Under the pieces are notes generated by a model. It did not search any database and was not told the origin of the DNA. It was given only the letters and a program-made list of their open reading frames with translations. Below, in pieces: positions 33,140 through 43,976 of a stretch of DNA of 64,000 nucleotides (position 1 is its first letter; the number at the start of each line of letters is the position of its first letter). A program made the translations under genes and the position numbers. Source of the stretch: Eremomyces bilateralis CBS 781.70 (taxonomy: Eukaryota; Ascomycota; Dothideomycetes; Eremomycetales; Eremomycetaceae); contig NW_022985087.1 of assembly GCF_010015585.1 (NCBI RefSeq), forward strand, positions 86,280 to 150,279, given 5' to 3'.

Positions 33140-35515
33140 CTACATGCCTGCGGCCCCAGGGTATCGCCCCCCACCACCTATAAGACCGATTCCCGGGTCG
33201 ATAGACACGCCCCGTCCGCGACCTCTCACGCCTCGTCCACGACCGCGGCCACGGCCCCGCCCCGCCGGTCCTGGGATGGTGAACTCAGGATTGCTCTCTA
33301 GGAGCATGTCTTGACGGCTCGGACCCCGTGGCAGCGGGGATTTATACCCGCCGTATCCATCGTCATACCCTCCACGGCCTCGGAAGTCGCCAGCGTAATG
33401 TCGGGGTGCGCTGGACATGGGACCTGGTGATCCGGTCGGTCTCCAAGCCGGGTTGATGCCCCGTTGAGATATAGAGGTGAAATTCGACGTCTCGCTTATA
33501 GCAGGGGAACGAGAAATGGTCTCATCAGAAGGGACGCGAGGAAGATTCAAATCAGACTCTGGAAGATTCGAGAGCGAATGGCTGGAACTTTGTGGCACGA
33601 TCGTGGGATCAGAAGCCTCGATTCGGGGGTCCAGGTTGGGGGCTTGCGTTGAACCCTGCGGAGCCACGTTAGAGGTGCTCATGTTGTTGTCGAAACCACC
33701 GTCATCAGAAGCGGGATAAGAAATATTGTTGTTGACGGGGGTTCCGGTATTGGGCGGGGGTGATTTACTTTGAGGACCTGCTGCTAGCGACGTGGGTAGT
33801 CCGGATCCTCCTGACTTGCCGGCCTGAGCGAAACGCGGCTCAACATCTTCGTAGTAGTTGGACGGACTTTGGTTGTGTGGTGGTGGTGAGCTGGGTGTCG
33901 GAGATGCTTGAATCGGTGATAGTACTCGAGTCGATGAGGTCGCGAGGTTAGAGTTTGAACCACTGTGGCTTGATTGATTCCAGTTGGACCGAGGTGGTAC
34001 ATAGTTTCTGTATGGCTGTTAGCGCTACAATCCCAGATCCGGTTTAGGAAGACCAAAGCAAAAAAGGAGACAGCAGTGCACGGTCAATGCTTACTCTTCG
34101 GAATAGAGACTCGATGGGCTTCCGATTTGAGGTATCCCAGCTCTCTGCTGCTGCAACCCAATCATTCCCTGGACGTCTCCGTCGCTATCTCGCAACCCGA
34201 AGGCTGCATTTGGGGACGGAGGTGATGGAAGCCCGGTCCTTGGGTCCATTTCGCCTCCCAGACCCATTGATTGGGGCGATACCTGCCGGCCAGGGCCATA
34301 TGGGTAGTCTGGATTCGGTCCTCCATATGGTCCGGGGGGAGGGGTTCTGTGGCCTCGTCCCATCGGACCGCCCATACCCCGTCCTGGGGGTGGCATCCCT
34401 CTACCACCAAATCCTGGCTGGGGAGGGCCTCGCATTCCTGGGGGTCCGCCTCTCATGTATCCTCCACGTGGTCCTCGCATGGGTGGTCCGCCCCTGCCTC
34501 GTGGGTAGAATGGTGGTGGTCCACCGGATCGATTAGAGCCCATGGTACCGTTCGAGCCTTGATGTCGGAGCGGCGCCGGACCATAAGGGTCTGGCCTCCC
34601 TCCCGGTGTGCGGATGGGATTACCGAATTGATCTCGGGGAGGTTCTCTGCCATGTCGACCGTAACCTCCAACCATGGGCCGATCTCCATATCGACCGGAC
34701 TGATCGTCGGGACCCAGTGTTTCCGCGCTCCTCACTGATGGATTTTTCGGATTCAGAGGCACTCGATCCTCCCCCATTTCCTTGCTCTGAGCCGAATCGA
34801 ATGCAGCAAACTGCTTCTCGCCCACGGTTGAATCTGCCGTCATCGGAGGTGGAGAGTCGGCCTTAGGGAGGGATGGGGTCACCTGTGCTGGAGGCTGGTT
34901 TTGTCGACTGGCGTAATAGTTGTCGCCATTCATCTCGGCATTCTCTGCTATCCTCTTCATCCTTGCTTTCCTGCTGACGAGGGTTCGACGCATGGCGCAG
35001 GTAACCACGCTGCACATCATGGTCAGAATGGTCGCCCCAAGAACAATCCATCCTCCCCAGCTAACGTGAGGGGTAAAAATCAATATGTCCACCAAGAAGG
35101 CGAGGAGAGAAACCAGCAGCGTTGGAAAACTCAGCATTAACAGGATCAAGAGATATCGCGGGGAGTGTGAAGGAGAGTGGAGATGCGCGGCGACAGAGAG
35201 GCCAAAGCATATCAGAGTCAGAAAGGCGGCGACGGGGTGGACGATGAGGATGGAGGAGAGCGAATGTCGCGTACTCGAGGGAAGAGAGAAGTCGGAGTCT
35301 TCGATTTGTTTTCCAGCTTGGAGGGCCTCTGTATCATAACCCAACTGAACGGACGTGCAGCCCGAATCGGTACAGTAACCCCATACTCCGAAATCGACAC
35401 CTTTCCAATTCCCCAAGGGAATACTCTTTATTATCGGGGTGGATAGGGTCGCTAGGAGAAGCAGGACAAAGGCAGCCAAAAAGAGGATAGACAGCGGAGT
35501 GGCCGGTCGCAGCAT
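33140..35515 (-). CDS. palI: pH-response regulator PalI/Rim9
   Basis: Plasma-membrane protein that helps the pH sensor PalH reach the membrane in the ambient-pH (PacC/Rim101) pathway. Two exons (34095-35515 and 33140-34007, intron 87 nt) give 762 residues. Four membrane segments occupy residues about 7-28, 88-112, 117-142 and 150-172. The first extracellular loop has the family's GNWKGVDFGVWGYC and a second cysteine shortly after. The following 580 residues are a cytosolic disordered tail rich in proline, glycine and arginine (GRGGPPMRGPRGGYMRGG), ending in a long Arg-Gly tract (GPAGRGRGRGRGRGVRGRG). This tail is long for the family. Confidence 0.93.
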
Positions 35516-37824
35516 TATCGGAAGATGGAGAAGAACGAAGCGACGCTGCCGGTCATGGAGACAGCCAAATCCGGTCGCAGGACGTTCGGAATCAATCGGT
35601 TTCGGTCCAAAGGAGAAAGGATGGTCGGAGGGAGATGGGGATCGCGACGGAGTGGAGGACTATTTACGACTTGGAGAGGCAGATTCGAAAGGATGGACGG
35701 CAGTCGAGGCGACTGGTGTGAAAAGGATGGAGTGATGCGACTGGACGTTACGTAGTGGCATTTGGATGGGGTATGATGGAATAAGCGGAGGGCAATTAAA
35801 AAGAATTGGGTCAAGTGAAGATAGAAGCGAAAGTCATAACCAGCGGAGTGGGATACCGTTGTTGAGTGGGAAGAAATGAAGAAATGAAGAATAACAGAGT
35901 GTCCTGTATGAGTGAGAGAGAGGATAGCGAAAGGTGAAGGTGGTGAAGGCGGAGTCTCAAGTTAGTGAGTGGAGGTGTGAATGAGTGAGAAGCGGCTGGT
36001 GGAGGCGTAGAGATTGAGGAGGAAGGCGTGATTGGGCCAGCGGGGGTTAGTGTCGGAAGGTGCGACCGAGCGGGAAGTTGGAAGGAGGGGGAAGAGATTA
36101 AACGTGGATTCGTGGAGGAAGTTGCGATTGTGTAGTGTGAAGACGTGTACTCACTTATCTAAGCCTCCTATCCACCTTCTGTTCATGTATGGAGTATTAT
36201 GGAAGTATTCATGTTCACCTGATACGTATAGCATGGAGTACGTAGTACGAAGTACATGGAGTAGAAATTCATCTGTTACAGTATCTCCAACCCGCATTGT
36301 AAGTTTGATACAACAGCTTGTGAAACAGCCCTGGCTCCACTCTCCACTCTGCAGTTGGAGCACGCTAGAACAATGTATGTATCCATGGGCGCCAGGGGGC
36401 TCCACACATGCCACACTAGGTTCAATTCGTTGGACTTTGGGCTTTGGACATTATTATCTGATGCTCCAAGGCCCCAGGAGCATAAATTGTTCCATGCCAC
36501 GGCAAAAACCCTTAGCCCTTCCAAGATGATGTCTCAAGACGATGGCCCAAGGCGATGTCTGGCCGCGGGTGATTGCTGTGTCGAGCACATACCGCATTGA
36601 ATATCCACGACATGTAGGCAATATCTCGCGGCACCAGGGTCCCTGACTCCCTGATCGTATGTGACTACGTCGCAACCCCATCCCCCACTCCCCAGTGGGC
36701 GGCAATCTCTAGCCGTTAGCACGGGGCTTGACCACCACGTCAAATGAACACCTGCGGGCTGGCGTCGTGGATGGTGAACCGTGGACACCCAGACCGGGAG
36801 AAGCAACGTCTGTCCCGTCAGGCCATCACCATGCCCTCAGTTCTCCTCAGAATCAACCATCGTTCGGTTCATCCACACCTTGGTTGTTTGTCGAATGTCG
36901 AAAGCAACCCCAAGAGGCACATAAGACGTGGAGTCGTGCGTTTGCCTGGAAGTGGCTATAGTCGATTGCGCTACAACAACGATGCCCTTCAACGCCCATT
37001 GACACCCGCAACGCAAAGGCAGAGCTCATTTTTAATCCTTCACTGGTGCAACAACAAACGGATCCAGGTGGACAACTTGTGCTCGAATTCGTGAGCGTTG
37101 GCCGTTGGAGGTCCAGGAATCCTGGAGTGAGATGGGTTGCTGGCTCCAAGTGGATGAATATGCAGGTAATAATGCACGGATCAAACTCAAAGTTTCGATA
37201 TTGGACCTAGCAAATTTTTTATATTGACCCCATTCAACACCCATGGGCTGCGCACAGTTGGCAGTATGTATCCTGCTGGAGCCTCATACTCCGTATTTGG
37301 GGCTGGACTCCAGTCTTGCTGCCGTCGGCATGCCGTTTCAGGGACAACCAAAAACAAGAAAAGTATCTGACTTTGAAGCTGTCATCGAGTCCAGGTTATA
37401 CCGGGAGAAAGGCATAGCAACAGAATCCACGCGATATGCAGAGATCAGAAAGATGTGAAGGAAATGATCGACGAGTGGAAGACTCAACCGAGGTAGGTCT
37501 GCCTGTGATGTCTGGATCTCCATCTCAGGCATCGTGGTTGCATTATGGTCTGGAATTGTCAGATGTACTGTAGGTTGTTTGTATATGCTTTGGGGGTCTT
37601 TCAGAGTCAACAGCTAACCATATCACAGTGAGCAGGATTCGTATGATCGAACACGGCCAGCTCGACTTCATCGGCACATACGAAGTTGAGTCGGCAACTG
37701 AGCATCACCGGCTTGAAGCTGTCTAGGATTGATCTGAACGAGGTTGACTGCCCTGCTGTCATTGAAGATTGCATATATTTCCCGTGAGACCCGGCCAACT
37801 ACTTCATCGTGAATGTCCAATCTT
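35516..37824. other. palI upstream region / downstream of secreted protein gene
   Basis: 2.3 kb between two minus-strand genes. The first about 600 bp next to palI are purine-rich on the plus strand, i.e. pyrimidine-rich in the palI sense, as expected of a long leader. Overlapping short frames at 36.0-37.2 kb have no domain. Confidence 0.55.
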
Positions 37825-38548
37825 TTAATTGAACCAGCAAGTACAAAATCCTGGGAAGACCTCAATGATGATATGGATCACTTCCTTGATCGCCTCCTCG
37901 AACTCGGCCTTGAAGTTTTCGAAACACTTCGTAACGGTTCCGAAGAAGGTCAAGAAGCAGTTGAGCATCTCGAAGAAGTAAGATCCAAGGAGTTCGAGCA
38001 TGGCTTTGAAAGAGCTTGGTCAGCATCATTGTTCGCAGGTTGCCTTGGTCATGGGAAACTTACAGCACTTAAGCACCGCCATACAGTGGAGGAAGGTCGA
38101 GCAAACCTCCACGAAGATCTCGATGCAGCATGAGACAACGAACTTCAGATCCTCGATGGCGAGTTTAAAGGCGGCCTCGAATGCGGCAATCTTCTTGCAA
38201 GTGATGAGAATCGCCTCGATGATGCTCTTGCAGTGACCCTGGATTTCGACGATGATGGTCTTCTTGGCTTCCTTGGAGATCTCGATGCCTTCGTAACCCG
38301 ATACGGTGATGTCTAAAAAGGGTTAACAGCCTCCTCGACTCAAGCCAACGAAGATACGCACTGATCTGAGCAGTGAAGGACTTGACAACAGTCACGAGGT
38401 TCCCGATCTCATCGCAACCATCACACCGTTTCTGGATGTTGGAAATGGCAAGGTCAGACCCAACTTCAGCAGCCGGCGCTGGAGCAGCCAAGCCGGTGGC
38501 GAAGAGCGAGGAGAAGAGGAAGACGGAAGCGGTGCGAAGGAACTTCAT
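37825..38548 (-). CDS. Small secreted cysteine-rich protein with Kex2 site
   Basis: Three exons (38362-38548, 38064-38312, 37825-38003) with introns of 49 and 60 nt close to 204 residues. The N-terminus MKFLRTASVFLFSSLFATG is a clear signal peptide; a propeptide rich in alanine and proline ends at a Kex2-type Lys-Arg (residues 40-41), so the mature chain starts CDGCDEIGN. The mature part has 13 cysteines, one N-glycosylation site (NIT, at the first splice junction) and amphipathic helices (AKKTIIVEIQGHCKSIIEAI; EFEEAIKEVIHIIIEVFPGF). The cysteine spacing does not fit hydrophobins or CFEM domains. I do not recognise the family. A 106-codon plus-strand frame overlaps it but lacks splice or signal support. 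Confidence 0.82.
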
Positions 38549-40311
38549 GATGAATGCTGGTATAACCGAAGATTATGGATTAGATGCGGATACCAGTAAA
38601 CGAGTGAAAGGGAGACTTGGACTGAGTAATCGACTGGACAGAATGAGAGTAACGAGCTGGATGAAGGGAAAGGAAAGGAGGTGGATGATCCGGATCGGTT
38701 CTTATACCACAATGAGCCACTGTCTGATGGACTGCGTGTCTCCAGGGATCGGGAATTTAGGATGCACTCCCCTTCCTGAAAATCAGGGCGGATGAGATCC
38801 TGCCTCTAAATCCTCATACGCCCGGCTCCATTGATCGTCGCTCGGCTGCCAGACTTATCTTGTGAGAACTCTCCCTCTTCAAGAGTTAGCACGCTCGGAG
38901 AACAGTTAGTGAGGTGCATATCACATGTATTTTCTGGGGTCATGTCCTTCTAGGGTTGCAAAAGCACCCAGAGTCCAGAATGATTCCCAGAATTCTACGA
39001 TAAGCTCGGACAAAGTAAGATCAGAGATCGACGAGGTAAGCTGAGTGGTTAATAGTTTGCGAGTCTTGACCTTCCGAGTCATGCTTATGATGGCAATTGG
39101 CAGCAGATGCACTACGAAGATCTCGATATATGATGGTCGCTATAGAACCCAACTAGAGGAATATGGTAACTAACCGCATAGTTTCTATCACGATATCCAC
39201 GATATCGGTTATACTATGCACATGAACCAACGACAACAAGCAATCGCAAAAATAGAAACACACACCTTCTGCTGTTTCCTAAGGGTTCTTCTGTTTCTGC
39301 ATGTGGTTTTGTTAGTTCAGCACATGAAATTATTGGCCCTGTCTTCTCCCTTGTCAAGTTGTCATCCCCGGTTCCCCTGATTCCGACCGTTTGTGGGGTA
39401 TCCGGAGCCGGAAGGCCGTCCATGCGAACCCAAACCCGATAACTTCATCTCGGATGAGTTCTCTCCATGGTCTACTCCATAATTCTGCATGATATGGGAT
39501 TCGGTGAATGGTCAATTGCTCGTGAAAGGGGCGATCGACAGGTTAAGCTTCCTTCGTATTAGTATTTCAGTCGATGCTGATCCCCACATTGCTGACGTCC
39601 ACATCGGCACATCCACTTCACCGTTCAACCTGACTCTTTTCTGGATTCCACGGGTCAAGCTGTCCATAGTAACAGATTACCAGATGCGCATCGATCGGCA
39701 ACGCGATGGATTTGGGAAACCGGGAAACAATAAATGATCGATAGTGGTCTCAGCAATTCAGCATGCTCAATACCCGCAATAATAGAGGGGTACGGATTTG
39801 TCCACCACTGGGACACATTCATCATAAGGCAGGTATCTCAACCTTCTCAAGCCTCAGAATTTTATCTAGGAGGAAATAGCGATGTACGTTGCTTAGAATT
39901 GGTCTTATAACTTCCTTGGGATAGCAATTCTTTCTTGTCGCCTTGCACGTTGAGGTCTGGCCAATCCAACAGTGGTACGTAAAAGTTCAGCAACAGAAGG
40001 CAGCACAGGGAGACTTTGGTGTCATACAAGTCAAACCTACTCCACAATAGTTGCAAGCGTTGATGGTTGATATTTTCCGTTCATAGAACGTAAGCTTGAA
40101 TTGCTGCCCTTCTTTCCTTCGCCTACTGCCTTAAAGGCTAAGATACACTTTGAGAGCGGGCGACATAGGCACGCGACCATAGCTCATGAAACTCTCCGTT
40201 TTGAACGCCGTTTGTATTGGCTGATGCAAGATGCAAAGTGCGATAGTGACGCTCAACCAATCCCTCCATCCCCGTGAGCGTTCTGATTCCTCCCCGCGTC
40301 TGAAACGGAGC
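38549..40311. other. Upstream region of secreted protein gene / downstream of RPS4
   Basis: 1.76 kb. It should hold the promoter of the secreted protein gene and the RPS4 3' UTR. Only short frames without domains, and a small near-palindrome around 39187-39212 (CGATATCCACGATATCG). Confidence 0.55.
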
Positions 40312-41361
40312 TTAATGTCCGGAGACGGCAAAGGCCCGACGGCGATCTCGCTCCTCGGCGATGGAAAGCTACAGGGTCGTTAGAGGTGGACGTTGGCAAA
40401 ATTTGAAGGAGGGAACGAACCTTGACACCCTTGCCCTTCGGCAGGCTGACCCACGGCTTCTCCTGGCCGATGACGAAGACGTTGCTCTCACGAGTAGCGA
40501 ACTCGTTATCGACGGCATCCTTGATGTGGACGATGTTGAAGCCACCATCGTGACGTTCACGGCTGGTGATGACACCAACACGACCCATATTGCGACCACC
40601 GGTGGCCATGGCGATCACACCGGAATCGAACTTGATAAAGTCGGTGATCTTTCCCGTGGAGAGATCGACCTTGACGGTATCGTTGACCGTGATGAGCGGG
40701 TCAGGGTACCGGATCCTGTAGTAAAGACTTCCGTCAGTCTTCTATATCACCAAAGCTTGGTCCAACGGCTGATGGATGCTGCCACTCACGTTCGAGCATC
40801 GTGCGTAACCAAGAATGGGATTCCACCCTTGCCCAACTGCACGCGCTTGACCTTGCACAGCTTGTACTCGGCCTCCTCCTCCGTGATGCGGTGGACAGTG
40901 AATCGGCCCTTGGTGTCGTAGACGAGGCGGAAATGTTCGTCAGTCTTCTCGATGGAAATGACGTCCATGTAGCCGGCAGGGTAGGTCGCATCGGTTCGGA
41001 CCTTGCCATCGACCTTGACCAAGCGTTGCATGAGGATCGATTTCGTTTCGCGTCCGTTCAAGGCATACTTCAGGCTGTGGATGTTAGTCCAAGCCCATTG
41101 TATCAACATCGATCTTCCAACTCACCGGTTACGGATGAAGACGATGAGCGGCATGCATTCCCGAGTCTTGTGAGGACCCGGAGAAGCCTTCGGGGCATAG
41201 GCTCCGGAGAGTTTGTCGAGCAGCCAATGCGATGGCGCGCTGAGGCGCTTCTGGTGTTTCTTCCTATATGCTGATGTTAGCAATGTTTATCGATCTCGAG
41301 TCGAAGGATTCGTATTCTCGAGAAACATATAAATCAGTGAGACTTACGGTCCACGGCCCAT
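40312..41361 (-). CDS. RPS4: 40S ribosomal protein S4
   Basis: Five exons (41348-41361, 41126-41263, 40790-41074, 40421-40715, 40312-40368) close to 262 residues, the exact family length. Exon 1 codes only MGRGP plus part of a codon, a common layout in fungal ribosomal protein genes. Visible motifs: [20 protein letters not shown], the S4 RNA-binding region ([20 protein letters not shown]), [19 protein letters not shown], the KOW-like [20 protein letters not shown], and the C-terminus [21 protein letters not shown] short DNA transposon derivative sits 194 bp upstream of the ATG. Confidence 0.97.
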
Positions 41362-41492
41362 GATGACTGCTCAGTAGGTTAGTAGAGTATGTGATCCTGG
41401 TGAGGTTTTGGGCGAAGAGTGCGATTGAGATGTGGTGATGTTGGAAATTTCGAGGGCCACTAAGCGAATGTTGCCAAGACCTCCAGTTGTGT

Positions 41493-41507
41493 GGTCACGT
41501 GCTGACC
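41493..41507. promoter_or_regulatory. E-box within an inverted repeat, RPS4 upstream
   Basis: GGTCACGTGCTGACC contains CACGTG (41496-41501), the core bound by Cbf1-type bHLH factors, inside inverted GGTCA/TGACC arms. It lies about 135 bp upstream of the RPS4 start. Cbf1-like sites are known in ribosomal protein promoters of some ascomycetes; its role here is inferred. Confidence 0.4.
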
Positions 41508-41554
41508 CATTTAAATTTTTATGCGTTCATGCCTTGATGCCTAATATTCGACGC

Positions 41555-41590
41555 CCTCCGGGGGGATGAAATTGAGTGGCATTTCTTGGC
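41555..41590 (+). repeat. Left terminal inverted repeat
   Basis: Begins CCTCCGGGG and ends TTTCTTGGC; matches the reverse complement of 41989-42025. Confidence 0.85.
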
Positions 41591-41634
41591 ATTCGATCTA
41601 CCCCAACTCTCTGTACAATCTTCTATCATCGATT

Positions 41635-41869
41635 GAAGCACCCAGCGCAATCCCCCGATCTCAACCTAATTGAGGCAATTTGGGGTTTCATTAAACAGCG
41701 TATAAAATGCAGGTTATGGGAGTCATTGGACGAGCTCAAACAGATCTTGATTGAGGAGTGGGAAAAGATCACAATGGAGGAGATTCGGGCGCGAATGGCA
41801 GAGATGCCGCTGCGCTGCCAGATGCTCGTTGAGCGCGGCGGAGAGTTCATCAAAACAGATCTATGGTAA
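41635..41869 (+). pseudogene. Tc1/mariner transposase, C-terminal remnant
   Basis: About 78 codons of DDE transposase: RLKHPAQSPDLNLIEAIW is the hallmark region holding the third catalytic acidic residue (E in NLIEAIW), followed by FIKQRIKCRLWESLDELK and a helical tail ending ERGGEFIKTDLW. The frame is open but starts abruptly just inside the left inverted repeat, so the first two catalytic aspartates are missing and it cannot code an active enzyme. Confidence 0.9.
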
Positions 41870-41988
41870 TTGGCTAATTAAGGAATATATACTAATTTCA
41901 ATATTATGCTGTTTTTGAGCGAATTGGACTGCATGCAAGGTGCCTACACAGACTGTCTTCGGTGGAGGGTGGTGATGTGTAGAAAACT

Positions 41989-42025
41989 GCCAAGAAACGC
42001 GATTCAATTTTATCCACCCCGGAGG
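41989..42025 (-). repeat. Right terminal inverted repeat
   Basis: Its reverse complement begins CCTCCGGGGTGG and ends TTTCTTGGC, pairing with 41555-41590. Confidence 0.85.
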
Positions 42026-42357
42026 CGCGTTCATGCCAACCCAGTCTACTAATGCCCTGGCCCAGCCTGGCATGCCTGGGGAGTTGAGACGCGTTTTATA
42101 AGAGGCACCTTTCGAACGAAACTTCTTTTGAATACAATGGAACGATAGTCACCGTTGGAAATTACCGTACGTATGGTAGCTCTCGAATGCTCGTTTGGTT
42201 TACACAAACCTATTCTACGCACGTTGCCTGGACTTCAATTCTGTTCAGAATAGCAATGTTTGACGACTGAGATAAGCATCCACCCTTCTCAATGTCAATA
42301 TGCTTGATTTATGTACTATCTACGTGGACGAGTTGGCCAAACGCTACTTTTGATCCT
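42026..42357. other. Gap between transposon remnant and HOM2
   Basis: 332 bp, 3' flank of HOM2. Nothing recognisable. Confidence 0.5.
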
Positions 42358-43533
42358 TTAAGCATATCCTTTCAATACCGCAGCCTCTGCATTCAGAATG
42401 GACGAACCAGCAGCACCAATGACAGCTAGGACAAGGTTAGTGACAGTCTGAATAGAGGATGATGGACACCTACTGTTGTGACTGAGCGCTACGAATTTGA
42501 TATCGAAGATCCCGCTCTCGTCCTCGCGGACCCGGCCAACACTAACGGCATATCCTCGATCTGTTTCACGGTCTAGTCGTGGCTGTGGTCGATCCGGCTC
42601 ATCCATCACTACGATGGCATTCGTAGGTGCAGAAGGGCAGCCGAGCCTCTGAGCCTCGGATACATATTCCCTCAGGGCATCCTTGACTTCCTCTGCGGAG
42701 GGCGCAGGACGTTTGGCGAATTTGAGCGAAACACAAGCGGTGTGTCCGTCGAGAACTGGTACCCGGTTACAGGCTGCGGAGACACGTATATGCTGGTCCT
42801 CGAAACCAGTCACACTTTCGTTGACCTTTCCAAGGATCTTTTGCGCTTCGGACTCCAATTTGTCTTCCTCTCCGGAAATGAAAGGGACGACATTGTCGAT
42901 GACATCCATACTGCTGACACCAGGGTATCCGGCTCCAGACACAGCTTGCATGGTCACGATGCTCACTTGATCGATGGCACCGAATCGAGCCTGCAGAGCT
43001 GCAAAGGGGATAACAATCCCAATGACGGCGCAATTGGAGTTGCAGACGATGAATCCTTTCTCTAGTCCATGGTGTTTCCTCTGATGTGGGATGACATCCA
43101 TATGAGGAAGATTGACGGTAGGGACAACAAGAGGAACTAGAGGATCCCGACGGTAATTCTTCGCGTTCGAAAACACTCCAAGGTTGGCTTTCAGAAACGC
43201 CATCTCTAGACAAAATATTCAGTACGTCATCGGCGGTGACCAGGGCATATACGGACCGATCTCGGTGGCAACGTCACTGTCTAGGCCGGAGAAGATGATG
43301 TCGCAGTCCTTGAACTCTTCAGGAGTACATTTTCGTACTTCAAGCTCTCCTAACCTCTTCGACATAGGAAACGCCTGTTTCCATTTCACAGCATCTTTGT
43401 ACTTCTTGCCCGCGGATCGTTCCGAGGCACCCACGGCATGAAGTACAAAATGCGGATGTAATGCTAATAGCAGGATGAACCTCTGGCCTACAGATCCGGT
43501 CGCTCCCAATACTCCTGTGCATCGTGTACTCAT
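42358..43533 (-). CDS. HOM2: Aspartate-semialdehyde dehydrogenase
   Basis: Reduces aspartyl phosphate to aspartate semialdehyde, on the path to homoserine, threonine and methionine. Three exons (43257-43533, 42474-43205, 42358-42425; introns 51 and 48 nt) give 358 residues. The NADP-binding start is [19 protein letters not shown]. Further motifs: [17 protein letters not shown] across the first intron, [20 protein letters not shown], the active-site cysteine in [10 protein letters not shown] (about C151), [10 protein letters not shown], and [16 protein letters not shown] across the second intron. Fungal-type enzyme; absent from animals. Confidence 0.96.
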
Positions 43534-43976
43534 GAGTGTTTGTTGTCTTGATGACGGGACCGATGCTTATTGGGACGGACATACCGCATTTTCGGACCGG
43601 AAAGTCGCCGGTGCCCGACGTGAAATGTTCGACATCCATAGTTTCGACTAGTCTTAATGGCTTGAGGAAAGAATTGTAGAGCAATCGAAAGTATTGATCA
43701 GTGTCGCCAAATGTGTCGCCTGCTGTTCTTGAAAGTGAGTCACGATGATTGGCCAGCAGGTAACGAAATTTCCTCATGAGCACGTGCAGCGACGCAATAT
43801 ATTTCCCAGAGGACGATAATTGTCAGGAAAGCGTAGATGAGCAGCACCGATCTTTAACTTTATGCCCTACATTATGATGCAGATACTATGACATTCGATT
43901 ACCGTACCTATGCAAAATCGGGGCTCAGATTGCCTCCCAGGTCCCAACAGCAAATATTTACAGTGGCCTCCCAGCG
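43534..43976. other. Gap between HOM2 and D-lactate dehydrogenase gene
   Basis: 443 bp holding the HOM2 promoter and the 3' UTR of the next minus-strand gene. Confidence 0.5.

Larger units (their letters stand above)
41555..42025 (+). mobile_element. Internally deleted Tc1/mariner-type DNA transposon (471 bp)
   Basis: Bounded by imperfect terminal inverted repeats of 36-37 bp (41555-41590 and 41989-42025), about 31 matches with a one-base gap; three of the four other differences are G/A transitions. Inside is the last part of a transposase in the same orientation (to the stop at 41867-41869), then about 120 bp to the right end. The N-terminal and central transposase are absent, so it is non-autonomous. 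No TA duplication is visible at the ends; an 11-bp match (GCGTTCATGCC) lies 21 bp outside the left end and 1 bp outside the right end. Confidence 0.85.

Noticed and set aside
34087-34738. Plus-strand frames opposite palI
   Set aside because: Antisense shadows of the Gly/Pro/Arg-rich PalI tail.
37813-38133. 106-codon plus-strand frame opposite the secreted protein
   Set aside because: Begins with ATG and looks hydrophilic, but the minus-strand model has a signal peptide, two clean introns and regular cysteines.
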